From the NCBI RefSeq assembly GCF_004769195.1, contig NZ_RQET01000007.1, positions 148,791-212,790 of the forward strand: DNA of 64,000 nucleotides, in the 5' to 3' direction. The stretch comes from Leptospira fletcheri. Its GTDB lineage: Bacteria > Spirochaetota > Leptospiria > Leptospirales > Leptospiraceae. The translations under genes and the position numbers were made by a program. Positions 37,067 through 46,608 of this stretch are shown here, piece after piece; within the stretch, counting starts at the first letter, position 1, and the number at the start of each line of letters is the position of its first letter. The notes beneath the pieces were generated by a model. The model ran no database searches. It was not told the origin of the DNA and saw only the letters and a list, made by a program, of their open reading frames with translations.

Positions 37067-40000
37067 TTCCTGATTCTTCCTCTATCAAATAGGGGAGAAA
37101 AACCCGAAACGTGGTGGAGCCCGGTCTACTTTCCACCTCGATTCTTCCGTCGTGTTTTTCCACGATTTTGTTTACGATATCGAGTCCAAGTCCGCTTCCT
37201 TCTCCCGGAGGTTTGGTCGTAAAGAAAGGCTGGAAAATCCGGTCCTGGATTCCTTCCGGAATTCCCGGACCGTCATCGTTGATTTCTACGGCCACTTCGG
37301 AATCCTGTAGAAACATCCGGATCGAGATCTTTCCTCGGAACGCCATCGCCTGCAAAGAATTGTAAATCAGGTTCGTCCAGACGTGCAGCAAGTCGTCGGG
37401 ATAGCAGAGAATTTTCGGAACGTCTGCATATTCCTTGGAGACTAGGATCCCTTTTTTCAATTGATTCTGATAGATCGTCAAAACCGTTTCCAAATTTTCC
37501 TGCAGGGATGCGAGTCTCTTCGAGGATTCCGTATCGAAGTGCGAAAAGTTCTTCAAGGCGTATAGGATTTTGGACACGCGATCCACAGCGATCTGAATCG
37601 TATTCGTATTGGTAAAGAAAAAGGATTCGATCGTGGAATATTCCAGAAGGGTTGCGGAATGGGAATGTCTTAGAAAAAGGACGGCTTCTTTCGGAACAGT
37701 TCGAAAACCCATATCGGTCAGGCTGTCCGCAATGATGTACGGATTGGAAAAACCCAGGTTCGTCAGTTCTTCTACCAGATCCCGTTTTACTCTCCTTTCT
37801 TCTATCCCTGCCAACTGCTCCCGGATCTGTCTCACCAGGTTCAAAAAAGTCCGGAAGGAGTCGACTTCTTCCGCAGACATCCCGCCGAAAATCGCCTGAA
37901 CGAGAGGAAGCAAGGACTGGAATCTTTTCAAACATTCCTGAAGATTCTGATTGGAGGCCTTGACCGCGCCGATCGGATTGTTGATCTCGTGAGCGATTCC
38001 TGCGATGAGCTGTCCCAAGGCCGCCATTTTTTCGGACTGGATCAATTGGTCCTGAGTCCTTTTCAGGTCGTTCAGAGTCTCCTGGAGTTCGTTCTTTTGC
38101 ATTTCAATCAGTTTGTTCCGAACCGAGATTTCGTTGTTCACGGTTCTTAGGATCTCCACTTCGTGAATTGCGGAAGTGTCCAAGAGACTGATCGCGGCGA
38201 TAAAGGATTCTCGTTCCGTGTAGAAATGGATGTTTCCGATGGAAGGAAATACTGTGCCGTCGATTCGAACGGTTCTCAATTCCAAGTTATCCGCGCTTTC
38301 GAAAGATCTAAGTCTTGCGTGTACGGTGGTCCAGGATTCCGGCGTAAACAGGGAACTCGCCGGAAGACCTTGGATGTCTTCCGGAGAAAAACCGAAAATA
38401 TTCAGAAAGGCGGGATTCGTATCCAGGATCCTTTCCGTCCGAGGGTTCACGAAAAGGATTCCTTCGTTCGCGAATCGATAAAATGCCTGGAACCTAGATC
38501 GACTCGCTTTCAGCTCCTCCTCCGAGCTTTTTCTGTCGGTGATGTCCGTTACGGTTCCCGCCATTCGAATCGGATTTCCTTCTACGTCCCTGTACACCAT
38601 TCCTTTTCCTTCTATCCAGTGAACGGTTCCGTCCTTGTGAAAGATCCGATACTCCAGATGAAAATCTTTCGTTTCACCCCTTAAGGATTTGTCCACCGCA
38701 TCTTCCATGAGGGAAGAATCTTCCGGATGGACCAGCGCGAAAAATCCGGAACCCGTACCTTGGAACTCTTCGAACGAGATTCCGAATAGATCGAAAGTGT
38801 TCTTGGACCAATGCATGGAATCGTCCTGTAGATTCCAACTCCAGGTGCCCATCTTTGCCGCGTTCAAAGCTAAGCGAAGATTCTCTTCGCTTTCCTTCAA
38901 GGCCCGCTCCGCCAATAAGGAATCCGTAATGTCCGTGACCAAGAATACGAGGCTCGTGATTCTACCTTCCTCGTTTTTGATCGGAGAACCGTTGATGGAC
39001 AGATACTTTTTAAGACCATTTGAATCTTCGATCGCGTGGCGCACGTCGAACACGGCTTCCTTAGAAGTCATGACTCGGGTGAAGGGTTGGTCTTCTGGTT
39101 TCCAAGGGCCTCCGTCCAAAGAGGTGGGCTTCCATTCCTTCGAGTCGTATTTTCTCTGCCTCAGATCTTCTAGACTTAAGCCCAGCACTTTTTCGGCGGA
39201 AGGATTCGCGTACAAAATACTTCCGTCCGGATCCAAAACGGTGATCGCCGCGACGGAAGTATTCATGATACCCGCCAAAAGGTCCCGTTCGGCGCGGAGT
39301 TCTTCTTCCTTCCTTCTGCGTTCTATCGCATTGGAAATCACTTCTCCTATCGTCCGAAGATGGAAAATCTCGAATTCCTCGAATCTATGTTTGATTTTTT
39401 CCCGGTAGCTTTCGGAGCTCAGACCGATCGCACCTATGACTCGCCCGGCGAGAGATAAGGGGATCCCGACGAAGAATTTTATACCGGTATTATCTAGGAT
39501 GACTCTTGCTTGCGAAGCCGATTCCTTCGGGACCTCCCTTTCATCCAGCATTACGATCTTATTGTTTAGAATCTGTCCGGTTATATAGCTATCCGGATTG
39601 ATCTTGGAGATTTTTTCCCAGGATGGGGCCCTGTTCTTAGCCTTAGGAGCGATGTATTCGTGGACCAGTTCCCTGATCAGAGTATCCACATCGTATATCA
39701 CCAGATAGCTCCGATCCATCCCGAAAAAACGACCGATCTTCTCTATATTGTTCCGGATCGCTTCTCCGATTTCCTTTCCGGGAAGATTGATGAGTTCGGT
39801 GGAAATCGAAGTGGTTAGGGCCTCCAAATTCCTTCTTTGCCTATCCGTTTCCTCCGCGTTTTTCTGGGCGGAGATATCTATATGAAAACCTAGCATCCTA
39901 GATGCTTGGCCGTCCTGTTTCTTTTCCAAGACCTGACCTCTGGTCAAGATCCATTTATAAGATCCGTCTGCGCTTAACATTCTATATTCAGCGTCAAACA

Positions 40001-40709
40001 GATCCCGCTTTCCTTTCAGGGTTTGTTTGAGGAGGGTCATCGTAGTACGAGCGTCTTTCGGGTGGATCTTATTCTTCCAGAAATCGAAACTGATTTTGTA
40101 TCCTAAGTCGGAATACTTCAGTATCCCTTCCAATCTTTCTCCCGGAAGGATCGGATTCTCCTCTATATTCCAATCCCATAAATCTTCGGAAAGATTCTGT
40201 ATTAGAAAGTCCTGGCCATCGGTATCCCCTTTTAGAAGAGTTCGAACAGCTTCCTGTTTTCTTAAATCCTCGATCCAAATCCTGAGCAACCCTGTCGATC
40301 CGGACAACGAAGCGAGCCGGACCCTGCACCGGATGGAATTGGATCTTGCATTAAGCAATGTGAGCTGAAACTTCAGGTCTTCGCCTTTTGCGGCCCGTTC
40401 CAGCTTGGATTTCAATTCCGCTTCGGATCGCTTTCCGACCGACCGGGAAAGTACAAAAACGTTCATTTGTCGGAGCGATTCGGATGGATAACCGAAAAGG
40501 GAAACCATAGCCGCATTATAGGAAACGAACTCTCCGGTTTCGGCGCTTATGATTCCGATCGGTTGATCGACGCAGTCCAGAAGTTCCTTAAAGACCACGT
40601 CCAGATATTTCGGAGCATCGTCCTTTTTAGCGGATCGATCTCCTTTGGCGCTTCGACTTTGGGATTCGGATTTCACGGATACAACAAATAAGAAAGTTTT
40701 CCGATACAT
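37047..40709 (-). CDS. Multi-PAS/GAF hybrid-length sensor histidine kinase (1220 aa)
   Basis: A large cytoplasmic kinase without membrane segments. Order: PAS (~35-150), PAS (~180-290, WDWNIEENPILPGERLEGIL), GAF (~310-480), PAS (~490-600, VAAITVLDPDGSILYANPSA), PAS (~620-740), PAS (~745-870, ILFVNPRTERILDTNPAF), then the transmitter. The phosphoacceptor is His907 in GIAHEINNPIGAVKAS. ATPase motifs are LIYNSLQAMAF, INDDGPGIPEG and GEGSGLGLDIV. A region of about 115 residues (~930-1045) lies between the His helix and the second DHp helix, where normal kinases have a short hairpin. No receiver is fused. The gene converges on the receiver gene at 36680-37066. Confidence 0.9.
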   Translation of the reverse strand: MYRKTFLFVVSVKSESQSRSAKGDRSAKKDDAPKYLDVVFKELLDCVDQPIGIISAETGEFVSYNAAMVSLFGYPSESLRQMNVFVLSRSVGKRSEAELKSKLERAAKGEDLKFQLTLLNARSNSIRCRVRLASLSGSTGLLRIWIEDLRKQEAVRTLLKGDTDGQDFLIQNLSEDLWDWNIEENPILPGERLEGILKYSDLGYKISFDFWKNKIHPKDARTTMTLLKQTLKGKRDLFDAEYRMLSADGSYKWILTRGQVLEKKQDGQASRMLGFHIDISAQKNAEETDRQRRNLEALTTSISTELINLPGKEIGEAIRNNIEKIGRFFGMDRSYLVIYDVDTLIRELVHEYIAPKAKNRAPSWEKISKINPDSYITGQILNNKIVMLDEREVPKESASQARVILDNTGIKFFVGIPLSLAGRVIGAIGLSSESYREKIKHRFEEFEIFHLRTIGEVISNAIERRRKEEELRAERDLLAGIMNTSVAAITVLDPDGSILYANPSAEKVLGLSLEDLRQRKYDSKEWKPTSLDGGPWKPEDQPFTRVMTSKEAVFDVRHAIEDSNGLKKYLSINGSPIKNEEGRITSLVFLVTDITDSLLAERALKESEENLRLALNAAKMGTWSWNLQDDSMHWSKNTFDLFGISFEEFQGTGSGFFALVHPEDSSLMEDAVDKSLRGETKDFHLEYRIFHKDGTVHWIEGKGMVYRDVEGNPIRMAGTVTDITDRKSSEEELKASRSRFQAFYRFANEGILFVNPRTERILDTNPAFLNIFGFSPEDIQGLPASSLFTPESWTTVHARLRSFESADNLELRTVRIDGTVFPSIGNIHFYTERESFIAAISLLDTSAIHEVEILRTVNNEISVRNKLIEMQKNELQETLNDLKRTQDQLIQSEKMAALGQLIAGIAHEINNPIGAVKASNQNLQECLKRFQSLLPLVQAIFGGMSAEEVDSFRTFLNLVRQIREQLAGIEERRVKRDLVEELTNLGFSNPYIIADSLTDMGFRTVPKEAVLFLRHSHSATLLEYSTIESFFFTNTNTIQIAVDRVSKILYALKNFSHFDTESSKRLASLQENLETVLTIYQNQLKKGILVSKEYADVPKILCYPDDLLHVWTNLIYNSLQAMAFRGKISIRMFLQDSEVAVEINDDGPGIPEGIQDRIFQPFFTTKPPGEGSGLGLDIVNKIVEKHDGRIEVESRPGSTTFRVFLPYLIEEESGIISERK

Positions 40710-40924
40710 TTGAAAATCAAAAAACGGAAACGGCTTTTATTCTGAAGTCCCTCAACACAGGTATGCAACTTTTTAATCTTTCACGTAAAAAGAAATATCC
40801 TAAAAAGAATACTTCCCTTTATCCTACCTCGGTCGTGAATTTTATTGACCGCGAAAATCGAAGCGAAATGCGTCTTTACTCATCGTCGGATTCCGATCTT
40901 TCTTCGTACGGGAAACTCTGATTT

Positions 40925-42349
40925 ATGTTCCATCTTTTTCGGGAAAGAAGTTCCGTTTTTCTTATCATTTTGGTTTTTGTCGGAACCTTTTTTTCGTTCG
41001 GAGTTTTCGCGCAAGAAATCGATTCGGATCAGGAGAAGCCCGCGACTGAGGAAGAGAAGGGAAGGGTTTCTTCGATTCCACAAGGACCGGTGGAAGTCTC
41101 TTCGCCTACGTATGGTCCTGCTCCGACTCCGCATTCCGATTCCCGGCCCAAGGATACGAAGATAGAGATCGTACATGAGATCGTGACGGACTTTATCTGG
41201 AGGGGGTTGAGTTTTTCAGGAGAAAATCTGAATCGTCGCAATAATGAAAGTTATCGCGCGTTTACCTTCGTTCCTTCCTACCAACCTACGGTCACGTTTC
41301 ACACTCCTCTCAAAGGCTTTCAGGTGCAGTTTTGGGGAAATTTTCAATTAACGGATCGGAATGACAGGGACAGTGACGGCCGCTTCCAGCTATTTCCCGG
41401 CGGTCCCGGTCCGGCATATCCCGGGCAGGGCTCGGCCGGTTCCTTGAGCCCCTATTCGGCTCCGTCTCCCGACGTTCTGAATTCCCAATGTGTCTACGAT
41501 ACTCAGACGAATCTCCTTCACGGAAATGCTGCGACCGGTTCCACCTGCGGAGGTCAGGTTCCCGGTTTTAAAAAGGAACAAAACGGGATGAGACGCTCGG
41601 ACGGATTGTTTTACGCGTTCTATTACAACTTCGATAAGACGGATTGGGGCACCTTTACGGCCGGAATCTGGTTTTATAATACGTTTAACAAAAATACTTC
41701 CTATTCCTCTCCGGCGTTAGGAGCTTTGAATCCTTTAGCGCAGCAGGGAGTCTCGGGAGCGAATAATCCGTCCACCCAGATCACCAGATTGGCTTGGGAA
41801 GAATACTTCTTCTTTTGGAAATTCCCGTTTTTGAAATGGGCCAATCCTACTCTTTCCTTTTACACCCAGATTTCTTCGGAAAATTCGGGACTCGCCGCCG
41901 GAAAGAATTATATTTCGCTTACAGTGGGGCACGAATTCTTTGCGGACAAATTTTTTAGGGTTTTGCCTCAGGTCAACGTGGGTTATGTGATGAGCAATAA
42001 TTTGGTCGATAATAGAAACGGAATACAGGACGTCACCTCCACTCTGACTTTCTTTTTCGGGAAATTCTTCTTTAAAGCCGCGGATGTGTGGAGACCGGAC
42101 CTGTATCTTTACGATACTGACAATTATTACGGAGCTACCGGCGGATATGTGAACCGGAACAATCGGGACAACAAGATCGTAAATCCTTCCAGAGTCAACG
42201 GCCCCGCCAATCAGATCGTATTGGATTATATCAACGGTAACGCTTCTCTTTCGGAGTCGATGAAGCAGGTATTACGGGAGGCATATACCCTTCAAAAAAT
42301 CCCTTCCCATCTCATCTGGTTCAGCATCGGTTTTTCCCAGACTTTCTAA
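40925..42349 (+). CDS. Outer-membrane beta-barrel protein, paralogue of the 62421 gene
   Basis: 474 residues with a cleavable signal peptide (VFLIILVFVGTFFSFGVFAQ), then a Glu/Pro-rich linker and a beta-rich domain with alternating aromatic residues. It ends in SIGFSQTF, the terminal Phe expected for BAM-inserted outer-membrane proteins. The barrel starts IVTDFIWRGLSFSGENLNRR. The gene at 62421 starts its barrel FATDFVFRGNTFGSESLSQR, and the two share motifs such as FW(G/F)NxxxxxxxNRDSDxRFQ/L. A role as a porin or transporter is likely but not shown. No closely coupled neighbour is visible. The next gene is convergent. Confidence 0.75.
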   Translation: MFHLFRERSSVFLIILVFVGTFFSFGVFAQEIDSDQEKPATEEEKGRVSSIPQGPVEVSSPTYGPAPTPHSDSRPKDTKIEIVHEIVTDFIWRGLSFSGENLNRRNNESYRAFTFVPSYQPTVTFHTPLKGFQVQFWGNFQLTDRNDRDSDGRFQLFPGGPGPAYPGQGSAGSLSPYSAPSPDVLNSQCVYDTQTNLLHGNAATGSTCGGQVPGFKKEQNGMRRSDGLFYAFYYNFDKTDWGTFTAGIWFYNTFNKNTSYSSPALGALNPLAQQGVSGANNPSTQITRLAWEEYFFFWKFPFLKWANPTLSFYTQISSENSGLAAGKNYISLTVGHEFFADKFFRVLPQVNVGYVMSNNLVDNRNGIQDVTSTLTFFFGKFFFKAADVWRPDLYLYDTDNYYGATGGYVNRNNRDNKIVNPSRVNGPANQIVLDYINGNASLSESMKQVLREAYTLQKIPSHLIWFSIGFSQTF

Positions 42350-42359
42350 TTGCTCGTAA

Positions 42360-43412
42360 TTAGGGAGGAGAAACGTTCCTGTCCTCCAAAAGTCTTCTCA
42401 AGATCTTTCTCTGTTCTTTTAAGGAATCCTTCTCGATTCCGTTATTCATCTCGTATAGGATCTTCTCGCTTTCGTGGACGGTCAGCGTCCAAGGTCGCTT
42501 TTCCATCAAGACATGAACGTAAGAGACGAAGGACTCCGCAAAGAAGTCGTCGGCGTTAGAAGCGGAATACAAGGTCGGAAAAGGGGAGTCGGCGAGGATT
42601 GGATACACGTTTTTCCACTCTTTGTCCAAGGAGAATTCGGAGGTATAGAATCGGACTTTCCGAAGCGTCCGGAACCTTCCTCCGTCTTCGAAGGATTTAT
42701 TTTCGGATCTCCAGACGGACTGATAAAAAGGACGATCGGAAAACTTCCGGGTTCGATCCCGCAAGTCGGGTCCGGTGCCGGAAGTGACGGCCAGGATATG
42801 TCCGAATTCGTGTAACAGGATATATTCCAGAGCGGCGGCTTCCGTATCCTCCGAAGGCTCCTCTATCCGAATCCGGACGGAGATCTTCCCGTTTTGGAAG
42901 GGAGAATTTTCCTTGAAAGTGATCCAATCGTTCGCTTTTCTGCGAAGCACTTTGGAATCCAGGATCACGAATCCTCCCTTGGGGATTTCCTTTTCATACA
43001 CGATTCCGCTCACCGCGGTTCCGCCTAGATTTTCGCATACGATGATTCCGAATAATTGTTCGTTTAACAATTTATCTATACGTGTAGGAATTCTTTTTCT
43101 GACCTTCGAGAGTTTTCGGGATAGGTCTGCTAGATCGGTCGATGCGACGGGGGAATTTTCGAATCCGTCTATACGGTTTAAGGCTTCCACAAAACTCTTA
43201 GAGTGATCGTCCAGAGGAAAAACCCGCGATTCCCAGGAAGATCTGGGATCCTTGTAATTTTTCAACTCGGTGATCGGGCTCGTCCGGAACAGATCCGCAT
43301 AAGGATTTTGTTCGCTTCTTTCTGGAGTACAACCGCACAGGAATAGTAAAGCCGCATATGCGCCTACGTATCGCCACATTTCCGATCTAGAATCCAACGA
43401 ATCGTCTTTCAT
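42360..43412 (-). CDS. Lipoprotein with zinc-metallopeptidase-like HExxH motif
   Basis: About 350 residues from the ATG at 43412, which follows AAGGACGG. A shorter start at 43379 would give a textbook signal peptide (MWRYVGAYAALLFLCGC). The acylated Cys is in FLCGC. A zinc motif LEYILLHEFGHILAV occurs in mid-protein, with DFFAESFVSYVHVL downstream as a possible third ligand, like gluzincin or anthrax-toxin-like folds. I do not recognise a named family. It lies on the outer or inner face as a lipoprotein and may trim envelope proteins. It is convergent with the outer-membrane protein gene and divergent from the small exported protein at 43549. Confidence 0.7.
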   Translation of the reverse strand: MKDDSLDSRSEMWRYVGAYAALLFLCGCTPERSEQNPYADLFRTSPITELKNYKDPRSSWESRVFPLDDHSKSFVEALNRIDGFENSPVASTDLADLSRKLSKVRKRIPTRIDKLLNEQLFGIIVCENLGGTAVSGIVYEKEIPKGGFVILDSKVLRRKANDWITFKENSPFQNGKISVRIRIEEPSEDTEAAALEYILLHEFGHILAVTSGTGPDLRDRTRKFSDRPFYQSVWRSENKSFEDGGRFRTLRKVRFYTSEFSLDKEWKNVYPILADSPFPTLYSASNADDFFAESFVSYVHVLMEKRPWTLTVHESEKILYEMNNGIEKDSLKEQRKILRRLLEDRNVSPP

Positions 43413-43548
43413 GTCCGTCCTTCGGATTCTGAGAACTTTCCTTGGGTAGGAAAGTATTTTTCTTTGCACTGCAAAAAATACGGGAACCGGTTTTCGGGTT
43501 TATGGTTTGCAATCATTCGACCGAATGTGAGATTAGTGCCTATTCGTT

Positions 43549-43947
43549 ATGAACCGGGGAGCTTTTTCCTACTTGTCCTACCGATTCAAATGGGAGAAGT
43601 TTCTTTCGTTCGCGGTCTTACTTACCGTCGCGACTCCTTGCTTTGCCGACGTAACGAATCCTTGGCATCTTGCCGTAGACGAAAGGATCCTGAATCGTAA
43701 ACACGTCTCCCATATCGTTTTAGAGACTAGACCGGGCGGCTACAGGATTACTTTGTTGTTAAGCGAACGTTTTCCCTACTCGTATAAATCCAAATCGGCG
43801 CCTTTTTTTATACGCGTCTCGGATGCTAAATCAGGTTTGGAACTTGCGGAGAAATTAGACGCATATCTGGAGCGCGGTTATAATATCAGGATCCGTCTGA
43901 ACGGATCCGAAATCGTAGAATACGAACTTGATGAATCTATTGAATAG
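43549..43947 (+). CDS. Small exported protein of unknown function
   Basis: 132 residues with a long basic N-region and a hydrophobic core ending FAVLLTVATPCFAD, a probable signal peptidase I site. The mature domain of about 95 residues is beta-rich (VSHIVLETRPGGYRITLLLSE, FFIRVSDAKSGLELAEKLDAY) and ends in an acidic tail. I recognise no family. The downstream SpoIIE phosphatase starts inside its last codons, so the two genes are translationally linked. The pair could be a periplasmic sensor and a membrane phosphatase, but only the overlap supports this. No clear Shine-Dalgarno precedes the ATG. Confidence 0.7.
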   Translation: MNRGAFSYLSYRFKWEKFLSFAVLLTVATPCFADVTNPWHLAVDERILNRKHVSHIVLETRPGGYRITLLLSERFPYSYKSKSAPFFIRVSDAKSGLELAEKLDAYLERGYNIRIRLNGSEIVEYELDESIE

Positions 43948-45301
43948 TAAAGCGGCTGGAATACTGAACCCCTGGAGTTTCGTGGAAAGGGAGTTCGACT
44001 ACAAGGAGATCGGCGCTTGGCGCGATCTGATACGGATCGATCAATCTTTCATCCGGATCGCGTTCTTAATGCACTTTCTGATTTATCTACTTCTGTTGGT
44101 CCCGGACGTCCGTCAATCCCCTTTGGGAACGTATTTCGGGATCATACTGAGTTTGAATATTCTCAGCTTCGTTCTTTCATTCCAAAGACGTTATCTTTCG
44201 ATCATCATTCACGGTACGAACTTTTCCATCATATTCCTGGTGATGCTGATCTTAAACGAATCCTTTTACGGATTCGATGATTTGCATAGTCTTCAACTTT
44301 ATAACAATTATTTTCTGTTGGTCGGATTTTTAGTACTGTTTCAGATGTTCCGGTTGCGGGCGGAAGGTTGTCTGGTCACTGGAGCATATGCCACCGCGTT
44401 GCATCTCGGTTTCGTTTACGTAAAAGTCAAAGGACTGAATTTGACTCTTGTCCCCCCCGTGCTTCTCGTGCCGGATGCGGTTTACCTTATCGTGAGTATT
44501 ATCGGGACCGCGATCGTCATTATCGTGCGAAGGTTGGTTCGGATCTCCTCCGAGCTGGATTCCGATTATCGTTTTTTGCAACACGAACTGCAGATAGCCC
44601 GGAAAGTGCAGGAAACCCTTTTTCCGGAAGAGATCAGCATTAAAGGATTCAAATACGAAGTTTATCGATCCACGCCGAACGAAATCGGCGGGGATTTTTA
44701 CGACTTCGTTCAATTGAGGGAAGGAAACATCGGGGTTTTTTTGACCGACATCGCCGGACATGGGATCGCCTCGGCCTTAGTCGCTTCGTTTATCAAAATC
44801 ATGGTCGCTACCATGCCTTATCGGTTAAAGTTACATCCGGTAAGGTTGTTGGAATATTTGGACGATACTCTTTTAAGACAATTCAAATCCCACCATGCTT
44901 CCGGGATTTATATTTTCTTCGATTTTCTGTCCAGGGAAGTCCACTTTGCCAACGGCGGCCATCCTTACGTCATTCATTCCGAAAACGGAAGCGAATTCCG
45001 TGAGATAGAGACGACCGGAAGCATTTTAGGTTTCGGAATCAAAAGACCTATCGCGGAACTGATTACTCTTCCGATTCTGCCCGGAGAAAAACTTTTCCTA
45101 TATACCGACGGATTGATCGAGAATCGAAATCGGGAAGGAAAACAGCTTGGTACGGAAGGGCTATTGGAAATATTGAATAAGAATCGAAAGGCCGAGAATC
45201 TGAAGGCCTTCAAGAAAGCGGTACAAGCCGATCTCTTCCGATTTTTCGGCGACGTAGAGTTCGAAGACGATACCCTTTTCTTGATCATAGAAATGGAATA
45301 G
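43931..45301 (+). CDS. Membrane SpoIIE/PP2C-type protein phosphatase
   Basis: 456 residues from the ATG at 43931. The N-terminal half has about six hydrophobic helices (ending VYLIVSIIGTAIVIIVRRLV). A short coiled linker leads to the SpoIIE-type phosphatase: metal Asp in PNEIGGDFYDFVQ, FLTDIAGHGIASALVASFIK, LFLYTDGLIENRNREGK and EFEDDTLFLIIE. This set is complete for catalysis. Such enzymes dephosphorylate STAS anti-anti-sigma proteins, so the STAS protein at 6292 is a possible substrate of this or the 53450 enzyme. It overlaps the upstream exported gene and is followed within 12 bases by the enoyl-CoA hydratase gene. Confidence 0.9.
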   Translation: MNLLNSKAAGILNPWSFVEREFDYKEIGAWRDLIRIDQSFIRIAFLMHFLIYLLLLVPDVRQSPLGTYFGIILSLNILSFVLSFQRRYLSIIIHGTNFSIIFLVMLILNESFYGFDDLHSLQLYNNYFLLVGFLVLFQMFRLRAEGCLVTGAYATALHLGFVYVKVKGLNLTLVPPVLLVPDAVYLIVSIIGTAIVIIVRRLVRISSELDSDYRFLQHELQIARKVQETLFPEEISIKGFKYEVYRSTPNEIGGDFYDFVQLREGNIGVFLTDIAGHGIASALVASFIKIMVATMPYRLKLHPVRLLEYLDDTLLRQFKSHHASGIYIFFDFLSREVHFANGGHPYVIHSENGSEFREIETTGSILGFGIKRPIAELITLPILPGEKLFLYTDGLIENRNREGKQLGTEGLLEILNKNRKAENLKAFKKAVQADLFRFFGDVEFEDDTLFLIIEME

Positions 45302-45312
45302 GAATCAAAAAG

Positions 45313-46086
45313 ATGAGTGAAATGCTGATCAACGTAAGCAAGGACGCTGGAATTGCGATCCTGGAAATCAATCGCCCCTCCGCGTTAAACGCTTTGAATG
45401 AGGAATTATTGGTTCGAATCAAGGAAGAATACGTAAAATTGGAACAGGACGGCACGATCCGAGTCGCGATTGTTACCGGGCAGGGAAAGGCTTTCGTCGC
45501 GGGAGCGGATATCGCAAAGATGCGCGAATTAGACGCAGCACCTGCGGAATCGTTTTCTGGAATAGGACAGGATGCTTTCGACACGATTCAGAACAGCGGC
45601 ATCGTATCCATCGCCGCGATCAACGGGTTCGCTCTCGGAGGCGGATTGGAATTGGCGTTGGCCTGCGACATTCGCATCGGATCGGAAAAAGCGAAGTTAG
45701 GATTGCCGGAAGTTTCCTTGGGATTGATTCCGGGATTCGGCGGAACGCAGAGACTGGCCCGGTTGATCGGTTACGGAAGAGCCATCGAACTCGTGTTAAG
45801 CGGAGATATGATTTCCGCGGAAGATGCCTACAGAATCGGATTGTTGAATCGGTTGGTAAAGGAAGGAGAAGATCTTTTGGAGAGCTCCAAACAACTGGCA
45901 AAATCCATCCTGAAAAAGGGTTCGATCGCAGTCAGGACGGCAAAGCGTATCGTTCTGGAAGGTTTAGAAGTTCCCTTGTCCAAGGGACTGGAACTGGAAA
46001 GGAAAGCGTTCGGTTCTTTGTTTGCGGGAAAAGAATCCAAAGAGGGAATGGGCGCCTTTTTGGAAAAACGTCCTCCGAATTTTTAA
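45313..46086 (+). CDS. Enoyl-CoA hydratase/isomerase family protein
   Basis: A 257-residue crotonase-fold protein. The oxyanion and CoA site is visible in GKAFVAGADIAKM and INGFALGGGLELALACD. The two catalytic Glu positions are both present: GGGLELA and LGLPEVSLGLIPGFGGTQRL. That favours a true hydratase over isomerase-type members. It would hydrate 2-enoyl-CoA in fatty acid beta-oxidation, central to Leptospira metabolism, although the exact chain length is unknown. It follows the phosphatase by 12 bases and precedes the DUF192 gene by 15 bases. Confidence 0.92.
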   Translation: MSEMLINVSKDAGIAILEINRPSALNALNEELLVRIKEEYVKLEQDGTIRVAIVTGQGKAFVAGADIAKMRELDAAPAESFSGIGQDAFDTIQNSGIVSIAAINGFALGGGLELALACDIRIGSEKAKLGLPEVSLGLIPGFGGTQRLARLIGYGRAIELVLSGDMISAEDAYRIGLLNRLVKEGEDLLESSKQLAKSILKKGSIAVRTAKRIVLEGLEVPLSKGLELERKAFGSLFAGKESKEGMGAFLEKRPPNF

Positions 46087-46100
46087 AAGAGTTTGGAAAG

Positions 46101-46556
46101 ATGAAAACGAGTAGGATCGTTTCGATACTTCTCCTCTTTTTGTTCGTTCCCGGACACGGCTGGGGCGAGAACCCCCCGTATTTGGAAAAAACGACGATCT
46201 ATGTGAACGAACATCCTCTGGTCGTCGAAATCGCGAATACGGATCCTTCCCGGCAGAGAGGATTGATGTTCCGCAAAAAACTTCTAGATAACGAAGGCAT
46301 GTTGTTCATCTTTCCTTCCGAAGAGTATCTGACCTTTTGGATGAAGAACACTCTGATTCCTTTGAGTATCGGTTACTTCAACAAGGATCGAAGACTGGTG
46401 GACACGTACGAGATGGAACCGAACCAAACCAAGGTACTGTACCACTCCACCGAAAAGGTACTCTACGCTCTGGAGGCGAACAAAGGTTGGTTCGCGAAGC
46501 ACGGGCTCGGAAAATTTGCCGTCCTAAAGATAGATTCCAGATATATCGGTAAATAA
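46101..46556 (+). CDS. DUF192-family exported protein
   Basis: 151 residues with a signal peptide (VSILLLFLFVPGHGWGE). The mature domain shows DUF192 features: VEIANTDPSRQRGLMFRK, a central GMLFIFPSEEYLTFWMKNT and IPLSIGYFNKDRRLVD, ending with a C-terminal KVLYALEANKGWFAKHGL. The domain is a small beta-barrel whose function is not established. It is the last gene of the run from 43549 and is followed by a strong hairpin. Confidence 0.88.
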   Translation: MKTSRIVSILLLFLFVPGHGWGENPPYLEKTTIYVNEHPLVVEIANTDPSRQRGLMFRKKLLDNEGMLFIFPSEEYLTFWMKNTLIPLSIGYFNKDRRLVDTYEMEPNQTKVLYHSTEKVLYALEANKGWFAKHGLGKFAVLKIDSRYIGK

Positions 46557-46585
46557 AAAAAGGGACTCGGATTCGAGTCCCTTTG
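46555..46585. terminator. Bidirectional intrinsic terminator
   Basis: Perfect nine-base-pair stem AGGGACTCG/CGAGTCCCT with a four-base loop. An A7 tract lies on the left, giving a T7 tail for the minus-strand gene, and a short T run lies on the right. It sits between the converging DUF192 and DUF3332 genes. Confidence 0.85.
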
Positions 46586-46608
46586 CTCGCGAAAAGCTTA
46601 AGTTTAGA

